From: Lotus japonicus | Lineage: Eukaryota; Streptophyta; Magnoliopsida; Fabales; Fabaceae | Assembly (NCBI RefSeq): GCF_012489685.1 | Contig: NC_080042.1 | Coordinates: 34,229,158-34,293,157, forward strand | Length of the DNA: 64,000 bases | Direction: 5' to 3' | Part shown: positions 43,920 through 56,260 of the stretch, piece by piece | Layout: the number at the start of each line of letters is the position of its first letter | How positions within the stretch are numbered: position 1 is the first letter of the stretch | Made by a program: the position numbers and the translations under genes | Notes under the pieces: generated by a model | Databases searched by the model: none | What the model saw: only the letters and a program-made list of their open reading frames with translations | What the model was told of the DNA's origin: nothing

Positions 43920-45795
43920 TTATGGTATCAGAGCTTTGGTTGCGATAACCAGAGCTTGTTGGGGAATAGGTCTTCTGTGCTAGGTTGTGTGAACTCTGTA
44001 ATCGATCAATTGGGTTTTGGTCGATTGACTGAGTGTTACTTTATAGATCGTTTGAATTGTTTCCTAAGGAAACAATGTGTAGTTATTAGGGCATCATTTG
44101 AGGGTTGCTTGCTGAGGGCAATCCTGTTGACTGTTTTTTTTTTCTTTCTTTAGCGTAGCAGAAAGCTTCTTGCTTGCTGTCACTGCTTTGAGCACTGACT
44201 GCTTGATTTGACTTGGTGGTTACTGCTTCCACCAAAACTTTAACCGTTATTGTTAGTTCCTGCACTATCATGTGGTATTTCAAATAGAGATTGCTATTCT
44301 TCTGATAGAAATAGGGTATAAGTATGAGACTCATTCCTTCGACCGTTGTTTGTTTTTAAGTATAGAAGTTATATAGGGTTTAGAGAAGTTCGTTAAGCCT
44401 TGAAGTTTGTCTTAGACTGGTATAAGCTAGTATGGAGAGATAGAAGCTAAGAATGAATCCTAATGAGATGTTGTATGAATTCCAGGAATTAAGGTTGTGT
44501 CTTTTTCAAGACAGAGTTGTTAAGGATTGAATAGATTAAGAGATGATCTCATATTAGATGTGACTACTTCATGATATAGACTCATTGGCCTTACTAGTGG
44601 GTTTTTTCTGAATTTCCATCTTCAAGATATTGAGCCTGATCAACTTAATATCGAGGGGATGATATTTGGAATCACAGCTGGCATGGACTATGATAGGAGA
44701 ATTGATTGAATCTGATCGATGACTAGTCGAGTTGAGAGATAAGTTTATGTTAAGCACTTGATTGTAGAGGATTAAGATTTAAATCTTTGGAAGTTGATAA
44801 TTGTCGTATGGACATTAATTGGTTAGTTCATATGGTTACACCATGTAGGGATAAACTAAGTTAAGAGATTCAATGTTGGAGAGTCTTAAGTATTCTTTCA
44901 AAGGTTATAAAATCATAGGTTATGTGATTGTGTGCTAATTGCACTAAGAAGTTAGACTTGATGGATTATCACCTAGTTAGACTCTAGAGGAATAAGCGAT
45001 GACCAAGCAATGATTTTGGATTTTAGAGGAACATGTCGAGGTTAGCAACTGAGAGTTGATAAGCCAAATTGGAGTCTTAGTGTCAAGATTGATTTTGTAA
45101 GTTGAGAATCATAGGTGAATAAGACATTCAATGGTTTTAGTTGTGATGATAGCAGTTAGATCTTTTGAAGTTTAGAGACTAAGGATTGTCTGACGTGAGA
45201 CTAATCAAGCTAGAGATGATGAGCCTCGAGTTGTGCAGAGTGTTAAGACTTGAGATAAGTTGTGATTTGATTTGTGACTAAGTGGAAGGTTGACTTTGAT
45301 AGTTAGGATGAGGATAGTTTCGAAAAATAGATTACTTTGATAGATTGCTAAATTCTAAGACGACGAATTTTCTCATGAGCTGTTGGTCAATGGATGTTGA
45401 GTGTCAGACTGTTGGTATAAGAAGCTTGTGACGAGATTAGAATAGTATTAGCATGACGTTTATGGTTGTGAATATTATTGTTGATTTATTAAGATGAGAG
45501 CATGACGATACCTGTCAGGTCGTTCATGTAACAAGTGAGTCAGGTTTTGAATCGTGATGCTTAGAACACTAGCATGAACATGTTATCTAGGTCTATTTGA
45601 GCATGATTGATAGATACCTAGGTATTGCTTTTGTCTGGTATGTCACCTTTTAGGTGAATTCGTTGTGACGTCTCCCAGTTTTGGGATGCGTTTTAACACT
45701 ACTTGTAGGGTGGAAGGAAATGTGAGGAAATTTTATTCCCGAGTTTTCTCTGACACCAAGTTTCGAGGACGAAACTTTCTTTTTGGGGGTAGTAT
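43920..45795 (+). mobile_element. G3 internal region, non-coding
   Basis: The PBS TGGTATCAGAGC lies at 43923-43934, followed by GGGGAATAGGTCTTCTGTGC as in G2 and G4. The rest is AT-rich with stops in all frames, and no retroviral motif is found. Near the right end are the pre-LTR hairpin (45759-45776, AGTTTCG-AGGA-CGAAACT) and a G-rich PPT (45785-45795). Confidence 0.85.
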
Positions 45796-48700
45796 TGTAA
45801 GACCCTGAAATAAATAACTAGATTATTTATTTAATGTCATTATATTAATTAATTGAGTGTTTATAATCTATTATTATTTTTAAAGTTATTTTCCTGACTT
45901 GATTTTAATTACGAATCAAGGAAATTATTTAAGTGATAATTAATTTCAAAATATTTTATTTTCTATAGTTGCATTGAAAATAGAAATAATATCATTAGTC
46001 TTCTTATTCTTAATAAGCCATAACTTTTGTTTTATTCGATAAACTCAATCTAACGCTCCGTGAGCTATCTAACAATTGTCTTTTTCTTTCAAATGATGAT
46101 AAGTACTACTGTCATTTTCTTATAATTTATACTTGACTTAGACACATAATATGACAACGTCATATTTGTTCTAATTATCTCACAATTATTCTTTAGCTCA
46201 GTTTCTACTCATTGCTTGATTCACGGATCATTTTATTTTGCTCAAAGTGATTCAAATTTATATTTTATCATTTCATAGAGTTCCCCATAATTTTTGGGAT
46301 AATAATATATCACTCATATATTTTTCTCTTAACTTTATGCACTAAATCATTCAGTGCCTAAATCAATTCGTACCGGTTTTAAAAAAATATATCCTCTCAA
46401 AGTATCTCCAACAAATATCTCACCATCCTTATCCCTCCGTCCACCTCATCCTCGGCTCACTCTCATTTCTTTCTTCCTTCACGTTTTTTTCTTTCTTTTG
46501 CTGCATACCCAATTCATTTGTTCTTCTTCATGTTTCTTCCTTTCTTGTTCTCTTCTTCTCCTCATCACCAACACCAAATTCTTCTTTCCTCTCTTGTACA
46601 GCACCTCACCATCATCACGAGTTGCTTCTTCCTTCATGTTCAAGCCGCCACCAATCCTCTCCATGGCCACAACGAAGCCAGCCATCACCACCATGGTTCT
46701 CCTTTCTTCTTCATTCACGTGCAGCACCCACACCATCACCACCGTCCCTCATCCTCACCATGGCAACAGTCCAGCCAAGAGGCCACCATAATCACGTTCT
46801 TCTTCTCCTTTCCACCATGAAAACCATCACCACAAACATGTCCTTGTTCTGCTCCTCCTTCTTCACGCAAGAAAGCCACCATGGCAGCCACCATGTTCCT
46901 CTTCTTTCTCTCCATGGCCACCACGATAAGGCCAGCACCACAAGGAAACGTACAGCCCCATTCATCATATGGTATTGTTCAAGTTTCATCATCCATATCA
47001 TGACAAGGAGACACCATCACCATGCCACTTTACTTCCTCATGTGGTAAAACCTTTTCCTTTGCTATCTCTGATTGATAAACTTCATTTACATGCTTCAAA
47101 ATTCTTAGAACAAGATCTGATCATTTCATGAAATAGGGATTTAAGCTCCTTCACCATCATCTTCTCATTTTCCTTGGTAAAAGCCTTAATTTCTTGATTA
47201 GTATGTCTGTATATTTGATTTCTAAAGCTATCTGAATTTAGATGAATCAATATGGTTTTAAATGGTGTTATGGTTGTTGATTTCTGAGGGCATGAGGGTT
47301 CAGCCCTTAATGTGCTTGAAAAGCTTTTGCGCAAACTCACATAAAACTGTTGTTGTTTTCAAAAGTAGTAGCCGCTGTTCTGTTAAAATCGTATGTTTCG
47401 GTTAAGATTTTCGAACTGTGTTCTTCATAAAAGTTGTAACTTTTTCCGTTAGCAAACTTTTGCCCTTGGTTTCGTGTCGTTTCGATTTGTCTAGCTCAAG
47501 TTATACGCATTTTGGTGAGCAAGGGTTAAGCTGTCCCGTTTCTCACGAACTGCTGTAGTATTCGATTTTTCCTGAATTTTGTACTTTGAATTTAGACTTG
47601 AAAATTTATGAGGATTTACAAAACCTGTAGATGAAGCCAGGATAAAAATATTAGAATTTTCGGAGTTCATTTGACGTATTTAAAAATTAGCTAAAGTCGC
47701 TGTACAGTTTATAATCGTTTGACAAAATTAGTTATTTCAAGTGAAAAGAATTGCTTTGGGAAAAAGATGAGAAAACCTTTTATTTTAATCGATATTGCAA
47801 TGCTTTGGAGTAGGAAAACATATTTTTTAAACTTACTTACGTACGTTGTTTATCCGTTTATGAAAATAGAGAACGTTTGAGTTCACGCACATTTATTCGT
47901 TAAAAAGAGATTGCGAAAGGTTTTGAAAGTCGAACAAGTTGTCCGAGTGTTAGGGAATAAGCGTATTGATACTATCTCGCTAGTCGATGGATGCTTAGGA
48001 ATAACAAGATTGGATAGATTTAGAGAAGTTAAGTTTGGATTTCCGAGTGAGGAATTAGATTCCGAAAGGTATTAATTAGAATGGATTAAGTTGTGATTGC
48101 AATCTTGATGTTGGAAGATGACTTAGGATTGAATCTTGAATTCCAAGAAGTCTATAAGCTTTACTATAAATACTTGGTTTTAGAAGGTCTAGATTTGAAA
48201 CTTTGGAAGTTCAAGGACTTAGAAGTGATTAAGGGATTGATTGAGGACTAGAAGTTATTTCTTAGAGATTGATGACTTATCTATAAATTGGGATTTTATT
48301 TGTAGAACTAAAGTGGAGTTTCGAAGAGACTAGGGTTGTGTGTCTAATGAGATATCGCGAGTTTAAGTTTAAGAGAAATGATTCGATCGTTTTGAAGGAG
48401 CTTATGAGTCATGAATAAGTACATAATCATTAGATAAGAAGAGTTGTTTTCCTTGGAAGTTAACTATGGTTTATGGATTACTTGATAAGAGTTAGTGGTT
48501 TTGATCAGAATTGATAATGATACAACATTGGCTTGAGGAATAGATCGTGAGAGCGAGTTGAGACATTAAGTTGTTGTAGGTGACTTGATAAGTAAGTATT
48601 GAGGATAAAGAGGATTATGGAATAGAAAACGGGAAGAGATTACTTAAGGATGATGATAGGAGAATGCTATTGTAGATGTTGTGTTAATTTCTTTAACGCG

Positions 48701-51128
48701 GAGTGGTGTGTAGTATTGCGAAAATACCTCAATGAGTATCCTATTAGAGACTGAGGTCTCTAAGGAAAATGAGAGGAGTAAGTACTACTAATGTGTACTT
48801 ATCTATTTTGACAAGCAGATGAGTATTTGGTTTTAAAGTTGATTTACTAAGTCATAAGATTTTGAAGCTTTGTTATTGCTTTGTTGTCATTATGATGGCT
48901 TATCTTAATTTCTGAGGTTGATCTTGATGGTTTATAACCACTAAGGAGATTGAGTTTAACTTGTGATTTCGTCGAGCCAATTGCTTGAGAGTGTAGCTTT
49001 AGACTTGGAAAGTAGGTAGCTCAATTAGTGATTATGTTATGTGTACTTATGAAGGGTACGAATAACGGAAGCGCTTGACGACGAAGCCAAAGAACAAACG
49101 GAAGTGAGCCAACACGGAAAAGCAAAGATATGACTGGATTTGAGTTGAGTCGCAACTTAGTAAGGAAAGCGCCTAAGGTTAGGGCAACTTACTTATTAGC
49201 TATGACTGCATGATAGGCGTCGATAAATTCGACTTATGCTTTACTTTGATATTGATTATGATGATGAATTAATGTTACGATATTGTCCATAACTTATGAT
49301 GTTGAGATGTTATTGAATTGTGCGTTTTGACGCGACTTCGGAGCGAAGAATCACTGAACTGATTCCTTTTGATTTTACGGGTTGGATGAACAACCCTAGG
49401 CAAGTCCAAACTCAAGGTTTGAGACTTAGCTATCATTTATATCCTTAGACTTTCCCCGGGAATTTCTTTTGGTGGGTTTTTGGAAAACGTAGAATGAATA
49501 GAATTTTTGAAAACTAGAGACTTTGGGAAACTTAGACTTTGAGAAATAAACCCATAACTTGAATAATCCAATTCGAACGTTTTTTGTTAACGAATAAGTA
49601 TAGGGAACCTAAAGGGGGAAATGATTGCGAAAGACGGGGAAAAGTCGTCAAGTCTTGAAGTTACTGGGAATTGGGGAAAGCCACTGAGGTGAGCTACGGT
49701 GATGATTGAAAGCCACCGAGTACTCTAGTACTCCTGGTTGTTGGAGTTGTGTTGTATTGACCGACACTAACTCTAGGTTTTGGGTTTTATTGTTGGAGTT
49801 GTGTTGTATTGACCGACACTAAACTCCCAAGTACTTTAGTACTCTTGTTTGTTCGAGTTGTGTTGTATTGACCGACACTGACTCTGGGCTTTGATTTTGG
49901 GGTTTTGTTATTGGAGTTGTGTTGTATTGACCGACACTAACTCTTGGGTCTTGTTATTCGAGTTGTGTTGTATTGACCGACACTAACTCTGGGTTTTGAC
50001 TTTGGGTTTTGTTGTTGGAGTTGTGTTGTATTGACCGACACTAACTCCGAGTTGTGTTGTATTGACCGACACTAACTCTTGGGTTTTGATATTGGGTTTT
50101 GGGCTAAACACTTGTGTTGTGAGGACGATTCGATGTTTGGCTAACCATATTGCATCATGCATCATTTGGTGAATAACGGGAATGGTTCACCAATGCACTA
50201 TTTGTTGAATAACGGGAATGGTTCACCGATGCATATTCGATGAGGAACGGGAATGCTTCATCGATGGTGAATAACGGGAATGGTTCACCAGTGCATCATT
50301 TGACAAAGAACGGGAATGCTTTGTCAAGGATGAAGAACGGGAATGCTTCATCCATAGTGAAGAACGGGAATGCTTCACTAGTGGCGAACGGGAACGCGTC
50401 ACAATTATCCGGATCATCTTGATTGCATTTCACGCATACATTCACTCTGACTGGAATTGTGTGCTGTTTGATTTATTGAAGCATTGTTAGAGCCAATAAC
50501 ATGCTAGGATTATTTATATATATATATATATATAAACATATATATCTATACCCCTTTTGTCGCATATTGCTTTTATATCTATTGTATACTGTGAGTTGAC
50601 CCTCGCGCCTTGGCTTTGGTTGTATGTTTGTGTTTGGGCGGTCGGCCTGCTGCCAGACGACGAAAGGAGGTGATGTGAGCAGATGCTACTCCACGTGGAA
50701 GATCTATAGAAGACTCGAAGAATAGAGTCGGGTGTAGGGCTAGAGCCTTTGGGTAGAAAAGCTTACCGTTATTGGTTTAAGCTTGTAGGATAATTTTATG
50801 ATTCGCATTTGAGGTTTTGGGTAGGTTCCGGTGCATTGCTTTCCTATGGTTACCCAGTGTGGAAATCATAGGGAGTATATCGGATCTATGGAGTCATTGC
50901 ATAGTGAGTCCGTTGTTGGATCTTAGTTTATTTGTCATGTATTTTATGCTGTGCCTTGATCGAGGCCAGATGTAAATTATTTACGGTTGGGAGTATGCAT
51001 TACATATTTTAGAAAACACTTCGAAAAGGAAAAAAAAAAATACATACATTTATAAATCCCTTTTGGAAAAGATTGCATATTTACTTTAACATGTTACTAC
51101 CGTGGCACCCGAAAATCGGGGTGTTACA
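45796..51128 (+). mobile_element. G3 3' LTR (5333 bp)
   Basis: It is a near copy of 38574-43919. Visible differences are a short insertion near 48551-48568, one fewer array-B unit, and scattered substitutions. One A unit (about 50200) has GTTGAAT in place of GGTGAAT, which breaks a stem pair. It ends GGGGTGTTACA before TSD GACTC. Confidence 0.92.
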
Positions 51129-52673
51129 GACTCTCTGTGATTCCTCATCAAAAGAACCACACAAAAAGCCACACATCGGGAACCTACCCTGTCCCAAAAA
51201 TAAGACGAATCAGAGCTCTACACAAAAAATGACGCTGCCTAACCTACCCTCCTAGTACCGAGTCCACAGCGAACTGAGGGCGGCAAGTCAAAGCTCAGCT
51301 CCATACGTCGTAGCACTCCTCTCGTCAAACGTCCACGCTCGTCTGTCCGATCCTCCATGACCCTTCCCCGGTACGTCGCTCGGTGACCCGCAACATCGAG
51401 GGAGAGACCATCGAAAACCAGTCCGCCATCGACATCTGGCAGCAGGCCGACCGCCCAAACACAATCATGAAACCAAAGCCAAAGCGCTAGGGTCAACTCA
51501 CGGAAATAAGTAATTATACACTCAACATGTGATAGGGGTATAGATATATATATATATTGATATATATATATAAATAATCCTAGCATGTTATTGGCTCTAA
51601 CAATGCTTCAATAAATCAAATAGCACACAATTCCAGTCAGAGTGAATGTATGCGTGAAATGCAATCAATATGATCCGGATAATTGTGAAGCATTCCCGTT
51701 CTTCACTTGTGAAGCATTCCCGTTCTTCACTATTGATGAAGCATTCCCGTTCTTCATCCTTGATGAAGCATTCCCGTTCTTCATCGAATGATGCATTGGT
51801 GAAGCATTCCCGTTCTTCACCATCGATGAAGCATTCCCGTTCTTCATCGAATTATGCATTGGTGAAGCATTCCCGTTCTTCACCAAATGATGCATGATGC
51901 AATATGGTTAGCCAAACATCGAATCGTCCTCACAACACAAGTGTTTAGCTCAAAACCCAGTCTCAAAACCCAAGAGTTAGTGTCGGTCAATACAACACAA
52001 CTCCAACAACAAAACCCAATGTCAAAACCCAGAGTTAGTGTCATTCAATACAACACAACTCCAACAACAATACCCAATGTCAAAACCCAGAGTTAGTGTC
52101 GGTCAATACAACACAACTCCCACAACAAGAGTACTAAAGTACTCGGTGACTTTCAATCATCACCGTGGCTCACCTCCCCCCTGGTGTCCAGCAATTCTCC
52201 AAAACCCACCACAAAAGACGACTTTTCCCCGTCTTTCGCAATCATTTTCCCCTTTAGGTTCCCTATGGTTCATTCAATAATGAAAACGTTTTAAATTGAA
52301 TTAGTCAGGTTATGAGTTTAATTCTTTGAAAACTAAGTTCTCTAAGGTCTTTAGTTTTCGAAATTCTATTCATTCTAAATTTTCCAAAAACCCTCCAAAG
52401 AAATTTCCCGGGGAAAGTCTAAGTATTCCAACGAATACCAACGAATGGCTAAGTCTCAAACCCCACGTTTGAACTTGCCTAGGGTTGTTCATCCAACCCG
52501 AAATATCAAATAACACCAGTTCAATGAATCTCCACTCCGAAGTCGCGTCAAAACGCACAATTCAATAACATCTCAACATCAACAGTTATGGAAAACATCA
52601 TAACATCAGTTCATCAACATAATCAACATCAAAGTAAAGCATAAGTCGAATTTATCGACGCCTTTCATGCGGT
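51129..52673 (-). mobile_element. G4 3' LTR, segment 2
   Basis: It continues the LTR after G3 and matches about 59656-61250. A deletion of about 56 bp near 51396 relative to the 5' LTR (59925-59980) has CGA at both junctions, suggesting a microhomology-type deletion. It ends at target site GCGGT (52669-52673) of S2. Confidence 0.88.
51684..51893 (-). repeat. Hairpin array A in G4 3' LTR, seven units
   Basis: Seven hairpins, seen on the plus strand as CATTCCCGTT loops, with stems such as GTGAAG/CTTCAC, GATGAAG/CTTCATC and GGTGAAG/CTTCACC. The 5' LTR carries the matching array at 60260-60466, where one loop has a C to T change near 60322. Confidence 0.9.
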
Positions 52674-53879
52674 TGAAGGTATGAAAAACGGTAGAAAGGG
52701 GGGGTTTGAATAACGTTTTCAGTATAAAACTTCCACCTTAAAGATTTTGACAAATCTTTCGAGAACTTAAGTGCTAAAGATAAGAGATAGAAAAGCACAC
52801 AAGGATTTTATCCTGGTTCACTTGATAAATCACTCAAGCTACTCCAGTCCACCCGTTAAGGTGATTTCTTCCTTCTTAGAATGAAGGCAATCCACTAATC
52901 AGGTAAGAGTTACAACTGCACTTGAAACCTACAAGTGACTAACAATTACACTGACTTAGCTCACACTAAGATTCACTCTCTTAGTCTTCTCTAGGATCCG
53001 ATCAGCCTTGATCTCCTAAAGGAACTAAACAAACTGTTTATCAAAGAATTGTTTACAAGAGATTTGCTTCTAAAAAGCTAATAGTAAACTCAATGAATTT
53101 CAGATGAAAGAAAACTTAGAAGAATTTAAGTTTGTCTTGCGCGTATGTGAATGCTTCTAGCCGTTTCTTTCAGTCTTCAGCCTCTTTATATACTCCAAGG
53201 ATTAGGGTTGAGCGTTGCATGGGAAATGCTACCGTTGGAGGGCAGTTCTGGAAAATCCAGCTTCTGCTGTGTCTGAGACTGTTAGGTAGGTCGTCAGGAA
53301 GGTACAGTTGCTTTTGTACTTGGATAGCGACTTGACCTTTAAACCTAGGAGACTTCTGATCAGGGGATGCTTCATATTGGAACTTGTGAAGCCGGTTGAT
53401 CAGAGTCAGAGGGAAAGCCCAGATCCTCTGACCATTGTTTCTTCTGATTCTGAACTCAGAGGGAAGAACATGGTCTTCAGAGTATCTTGCTTCTGGACAA
53501 CAGAATTTCACTAATCAGCTTCTGGATCTTCAGAGTCTTCTACACCATCAGAATATCTGAGCCTTCAGTGTTTCTTGGTTATCAGACTTTCTGGATCTTC
53601 AGAGCTTCTAGTGACTGAGTCCACATCAGAGTTTGTATAACTTCAGAACTTCTGAAGCTTTTCCACTGTTCACACTGAACATGGTGAATGCGAAAGCGTT
53701 GCTTGGGTTGCTCTTTATACACAGTGCTTATGATTTGTGTGAGATTGAGTTGAGGTCAGAGCCTGTAAATAGCACACTCAGAAAAACACGTTAGAGTACC
53801 ACAATTGTTCATATCAAAAGGTTAATTTGTAATCATCAAAACATAGAGTTGTACTACTAGATCAAAACTTGATCTTACA
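52674..53879 (-). mobile_element. S2: solo LTR of the C1 Sirevirus family (1206 bp)
   Basis: It starts TGAAGGTATG and ends GATCTTACA like the C1 LTRs, flanked by TSD GCGGT (52669-52673 and 53880-53884). No internal region remains, which implies recombination between two LTRs. It is visibly more diverged from the C1 LTRs than those are from each other. Its TATA region reads TATATAAAG on minus (about 53186-53194). Confidence 0.93.
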
Positions 53880-55487
53880 GCGGTCATAGCTAATAGTAAG
53901 TTGCCCTAACCTCGAGCTGCTCCAGTCTCGTGGTCAAGGGTCTCTTCACACAAATGCTCTGCAAAACCCAAAGTTCCTTCAACTGAACCTCGGAGAAAAC
54001 AAAGCAGAAATCCAACCAAAATCGATTAGCTCGATCACAATACAGCTAATTAACGATAGACAAAGCATTAAAGCTTCAGAATACAACAATCGGATACGAA
54101 AAGCCAAGTTTTCGAAAACGAAAAACTCCCCCCCCCATGAAATAGCTCTCGGCCATAAGGAGAAAATAGCTCCGGCTCTTTTTCTTCGATCTAATATGTT
54201 TACAAGGTAGTTTTAGAGTAAAACTAAGGCAAAGAAACTGTCGGAAAAATTTTCGGACAATCGGATCGAAATACGGCTGTTCAGGGGCATTTTGGTCCAA
54301 AATAAAAGCTCAAAACCTCAGAGTTATCACTTCGGAAAACAATTTTGACAGCAATGATCCTAACGACATTCGTAACAACTTATCCTAAAGGCACGAAGTC
54401 GGATTGCGACTTTTCGACAGTAAAGTTTCGAAATGTGCGCCAAAAAGGGTTTTAAATCAGTTTTTCAGATCCTTGACAACTCGATCCATATCGGCGAATA
54501 CCGACGAAGGTTCTAGGCTGTTGGGCACGTAGAGAAGATACCCCAACAGAGAAATCAGGAAAAACGGACAGTTTTACAAAAAGCTCGAAACTTTGAGCAC
54601 AGAAACAGCTAAAGAAACGCAGTAGAAATAGTGATCAGAGGTAAGAATCAAGCTAGTTACCTCGATACCTTGAAGTAGGAACGAACTGCGCGAAGATCGG
54701 TCAAGTTTCGGCGAAAAATTTCTTCTCCTATCCTCTCCTCAACTCGCGGCTCCAAGAGAAAGAAAATGAAGATATTTTTTGAATTTTTAACTATTTATAG
54801 GAAGGTGAAATCGCGGGAAAATGAAAATTTCGCGATTCCGATTTTTGCAGCACGTTCACCGATGAATTCTAAGAGAGATTCTGGCGACAGAATTCCAGAA
54901 CTCAAAACAAATCTCTGACATTTGGGAAAAACTATCCATAAAATCCCAAAAGCGGTGTAAGTTAATCTGTCCCGAAAAACTACTTTTTGTTGTGATGGTC
55001 AGACGACAAAACTTTGTTCTGGAGAAAGATTGGAAACATCGAAACAAATCTGACAGCGCGGACGGAAACTTCGTTAAAAGTCCTGAATAGAAAAAGTCTT
55101 CATCCAGTGATTGAATTTAGGGTTTCGAAGCAAAGAAATTAGCGTCGTCGGACTTCCGAAAAGTGAATACTATCGTGCGTACAGTCCAGGGTTCCGAAAT
55201 GAAACACTGGTCGAAGGAAAAATAAAGATAACCTTTAAATTTTCCAAGGATTTGAAATCTCACGACGTTGCTCTAAAAGCGAAATTAGCCTATTCTGGAC
55301 ACTCTCGCCATAAGGCAGGTGTGCAGACGACTCGCACTAACTCCTAAAACAACTACGCAACATTCCTCAAGCAATTCCTGAACTTTCCTCTTCATTCATC
55401 TTTCTCAAACAGAAAACTCCTGTCACGCTTACAATGATCCTACGCGTGAGTCGGAAATTAACTTGCTCTGTAAATCCAGGTCTTACA
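53880..55487 (-). mobile_element. G4 3' LTR, segment 3
   Basis: It matches about 61245-62854 and ends GTCTTACA at the PPT. It contains the LTR promoter region (TATA on minus near 54790, E2F-like TTTCCCGC near 54815). Confidence 0.88.
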
Positions 55488-55895
55488 ATACTCCCCTCCA
55501 AAAAGAAAGTTTCGTCCTCGAAACTCAGAGTTCTGCGAAAAGTCCGGGATACAGTTCCTTGATCTTATCTTCCAATTCCCATGTAGTGTCTTCCGTATCG
55601 TTGTTCCATATCACCTTCACCAATGCAATCTGTTTCCCTCTCAGCTGTTTCACTCTTCTATCCCCAATACTCACTGGCGGTGCCTCAAAGGTCAAATCAT
55701 CCTTCAGTTCAACGTTGTCTGGCTCGATTACATGAGTCGGGTCTGGAATGTACTTCCTCAACTGCGACACATGAAATACATCATGAATGTTGGAAAGAAA
55801 TGGTGGTAGTGCAATCTGATACGCAACTGGTCCAACACGTCGAGTGATTTGATAAGGCCCAATAAACTTTGGCCTGAGCTTCCTTGACTTAATAG

Positions 55896-56260
55896 TGTTG
55901 GGTCCAGGTGGGCCAGCATCCTGCCTGCAGGTAGCATTCGAAACGGGGCGCTGTCTGCTACGCTATAAGAAATAACGTTGCGCCCTCACTAACACCAATT
56001 GGTTTTGGCGTAGTGGTAAGCGCGTGATCCTACAAGTGGTATCAGAGCCAGGTCCCGTGTTCGAATCCCACGGAAGGCATGCTGTGCAGCTAGTTTGGCT
56101 GGCAGGTGCTGGGGGGGGGATTGTTGGGTCCAGGTGGGCCAGCATCCTGCCTGCAGGTAGCATTCGAAACGGGGCGCTGTCTGCTACGCTATAAGAAATA
56201 ACGTTGCGCCCTCACTAACACCAATTGGTTTTGGCGTAGTGGTAAGCGCGTGATCCTACA
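55896..56260 (+). mobile_element. TRIM element, complete, 365 bp
   Basis: Two apparently identical 139-bp terminal repeats (55896-56034 and 56122-56260; TGTTGGGTCC ... GATCCTACA) flank an 87-bp internal part. That part has an iMet PBS (TGGTATCAGAGCC, 56037-56049) and a G-rich PPT (56111-56121). TSD AATAG is at 55891-55895 and 56261-56265. It is a terminal-repeat retrotransposon in miniature with no coding capacity. It interrupts G4 integrase. Identical repeats indicate a recent insertion. Strand is set by PBS-to-PPT order. Confidence 0.95.
56006..56068 (+). promoter_or_regulatory. Pol III-like A and B boxes in the TRIM
   Basis: TGGCGTAGTGG (56006-56016) fits the tRNA A-box consensus TRGYNNARNGG. 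GTTCGAATCC (56059-56068) fits the B box and sits in a T-arm-like hairpin (CCGTG/CACGG). The A box is at the end of the left repeat and the B box is in the internal part, about 43 nt apart, with the PBS between them. Confidence 0.55.

Larger units (their letters stand above)
38574..51128 (+). mobile_element. G3: coding-less LTR element (LARD-like), 12.56 kb
   Basis: Two LTRs of 5346 and 5333 bp flank an internal region of only 1876 bp that has no gag or pol. TSD GACTC is at 38569-38573 and 51129-51133. The right LTR starts TGTAAGACC; the left start is GGTAAGACC, so one terminal base has changed. The PBS (43923-43934), leader, pre-LTR hairpin, PPT and hairpin arrays are shared with G1, G2 and G4, so G3 is probably mobilised by that family's proteins. 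The LTRs are nearly identical by eye. Confidence 0.92.

Noticed and set aside
51665..51897. Repetitive ORFs (NGNASS and KHSRSS type) over hairpin array A, also at 3259-3602, 43015-43214, 50223-50422 and 60241-60473
   Set aside because: They are translations of a tandem hairpin repeat that stays open on both strands. No start context or domain supports a protein.
56001..56075. tRNA gene
   Set aside because: It has A-box-, B-box- and T-arm-like parts but no proper acceptor or anticodon stems, and it spans a TRIM repeat end and primer site.
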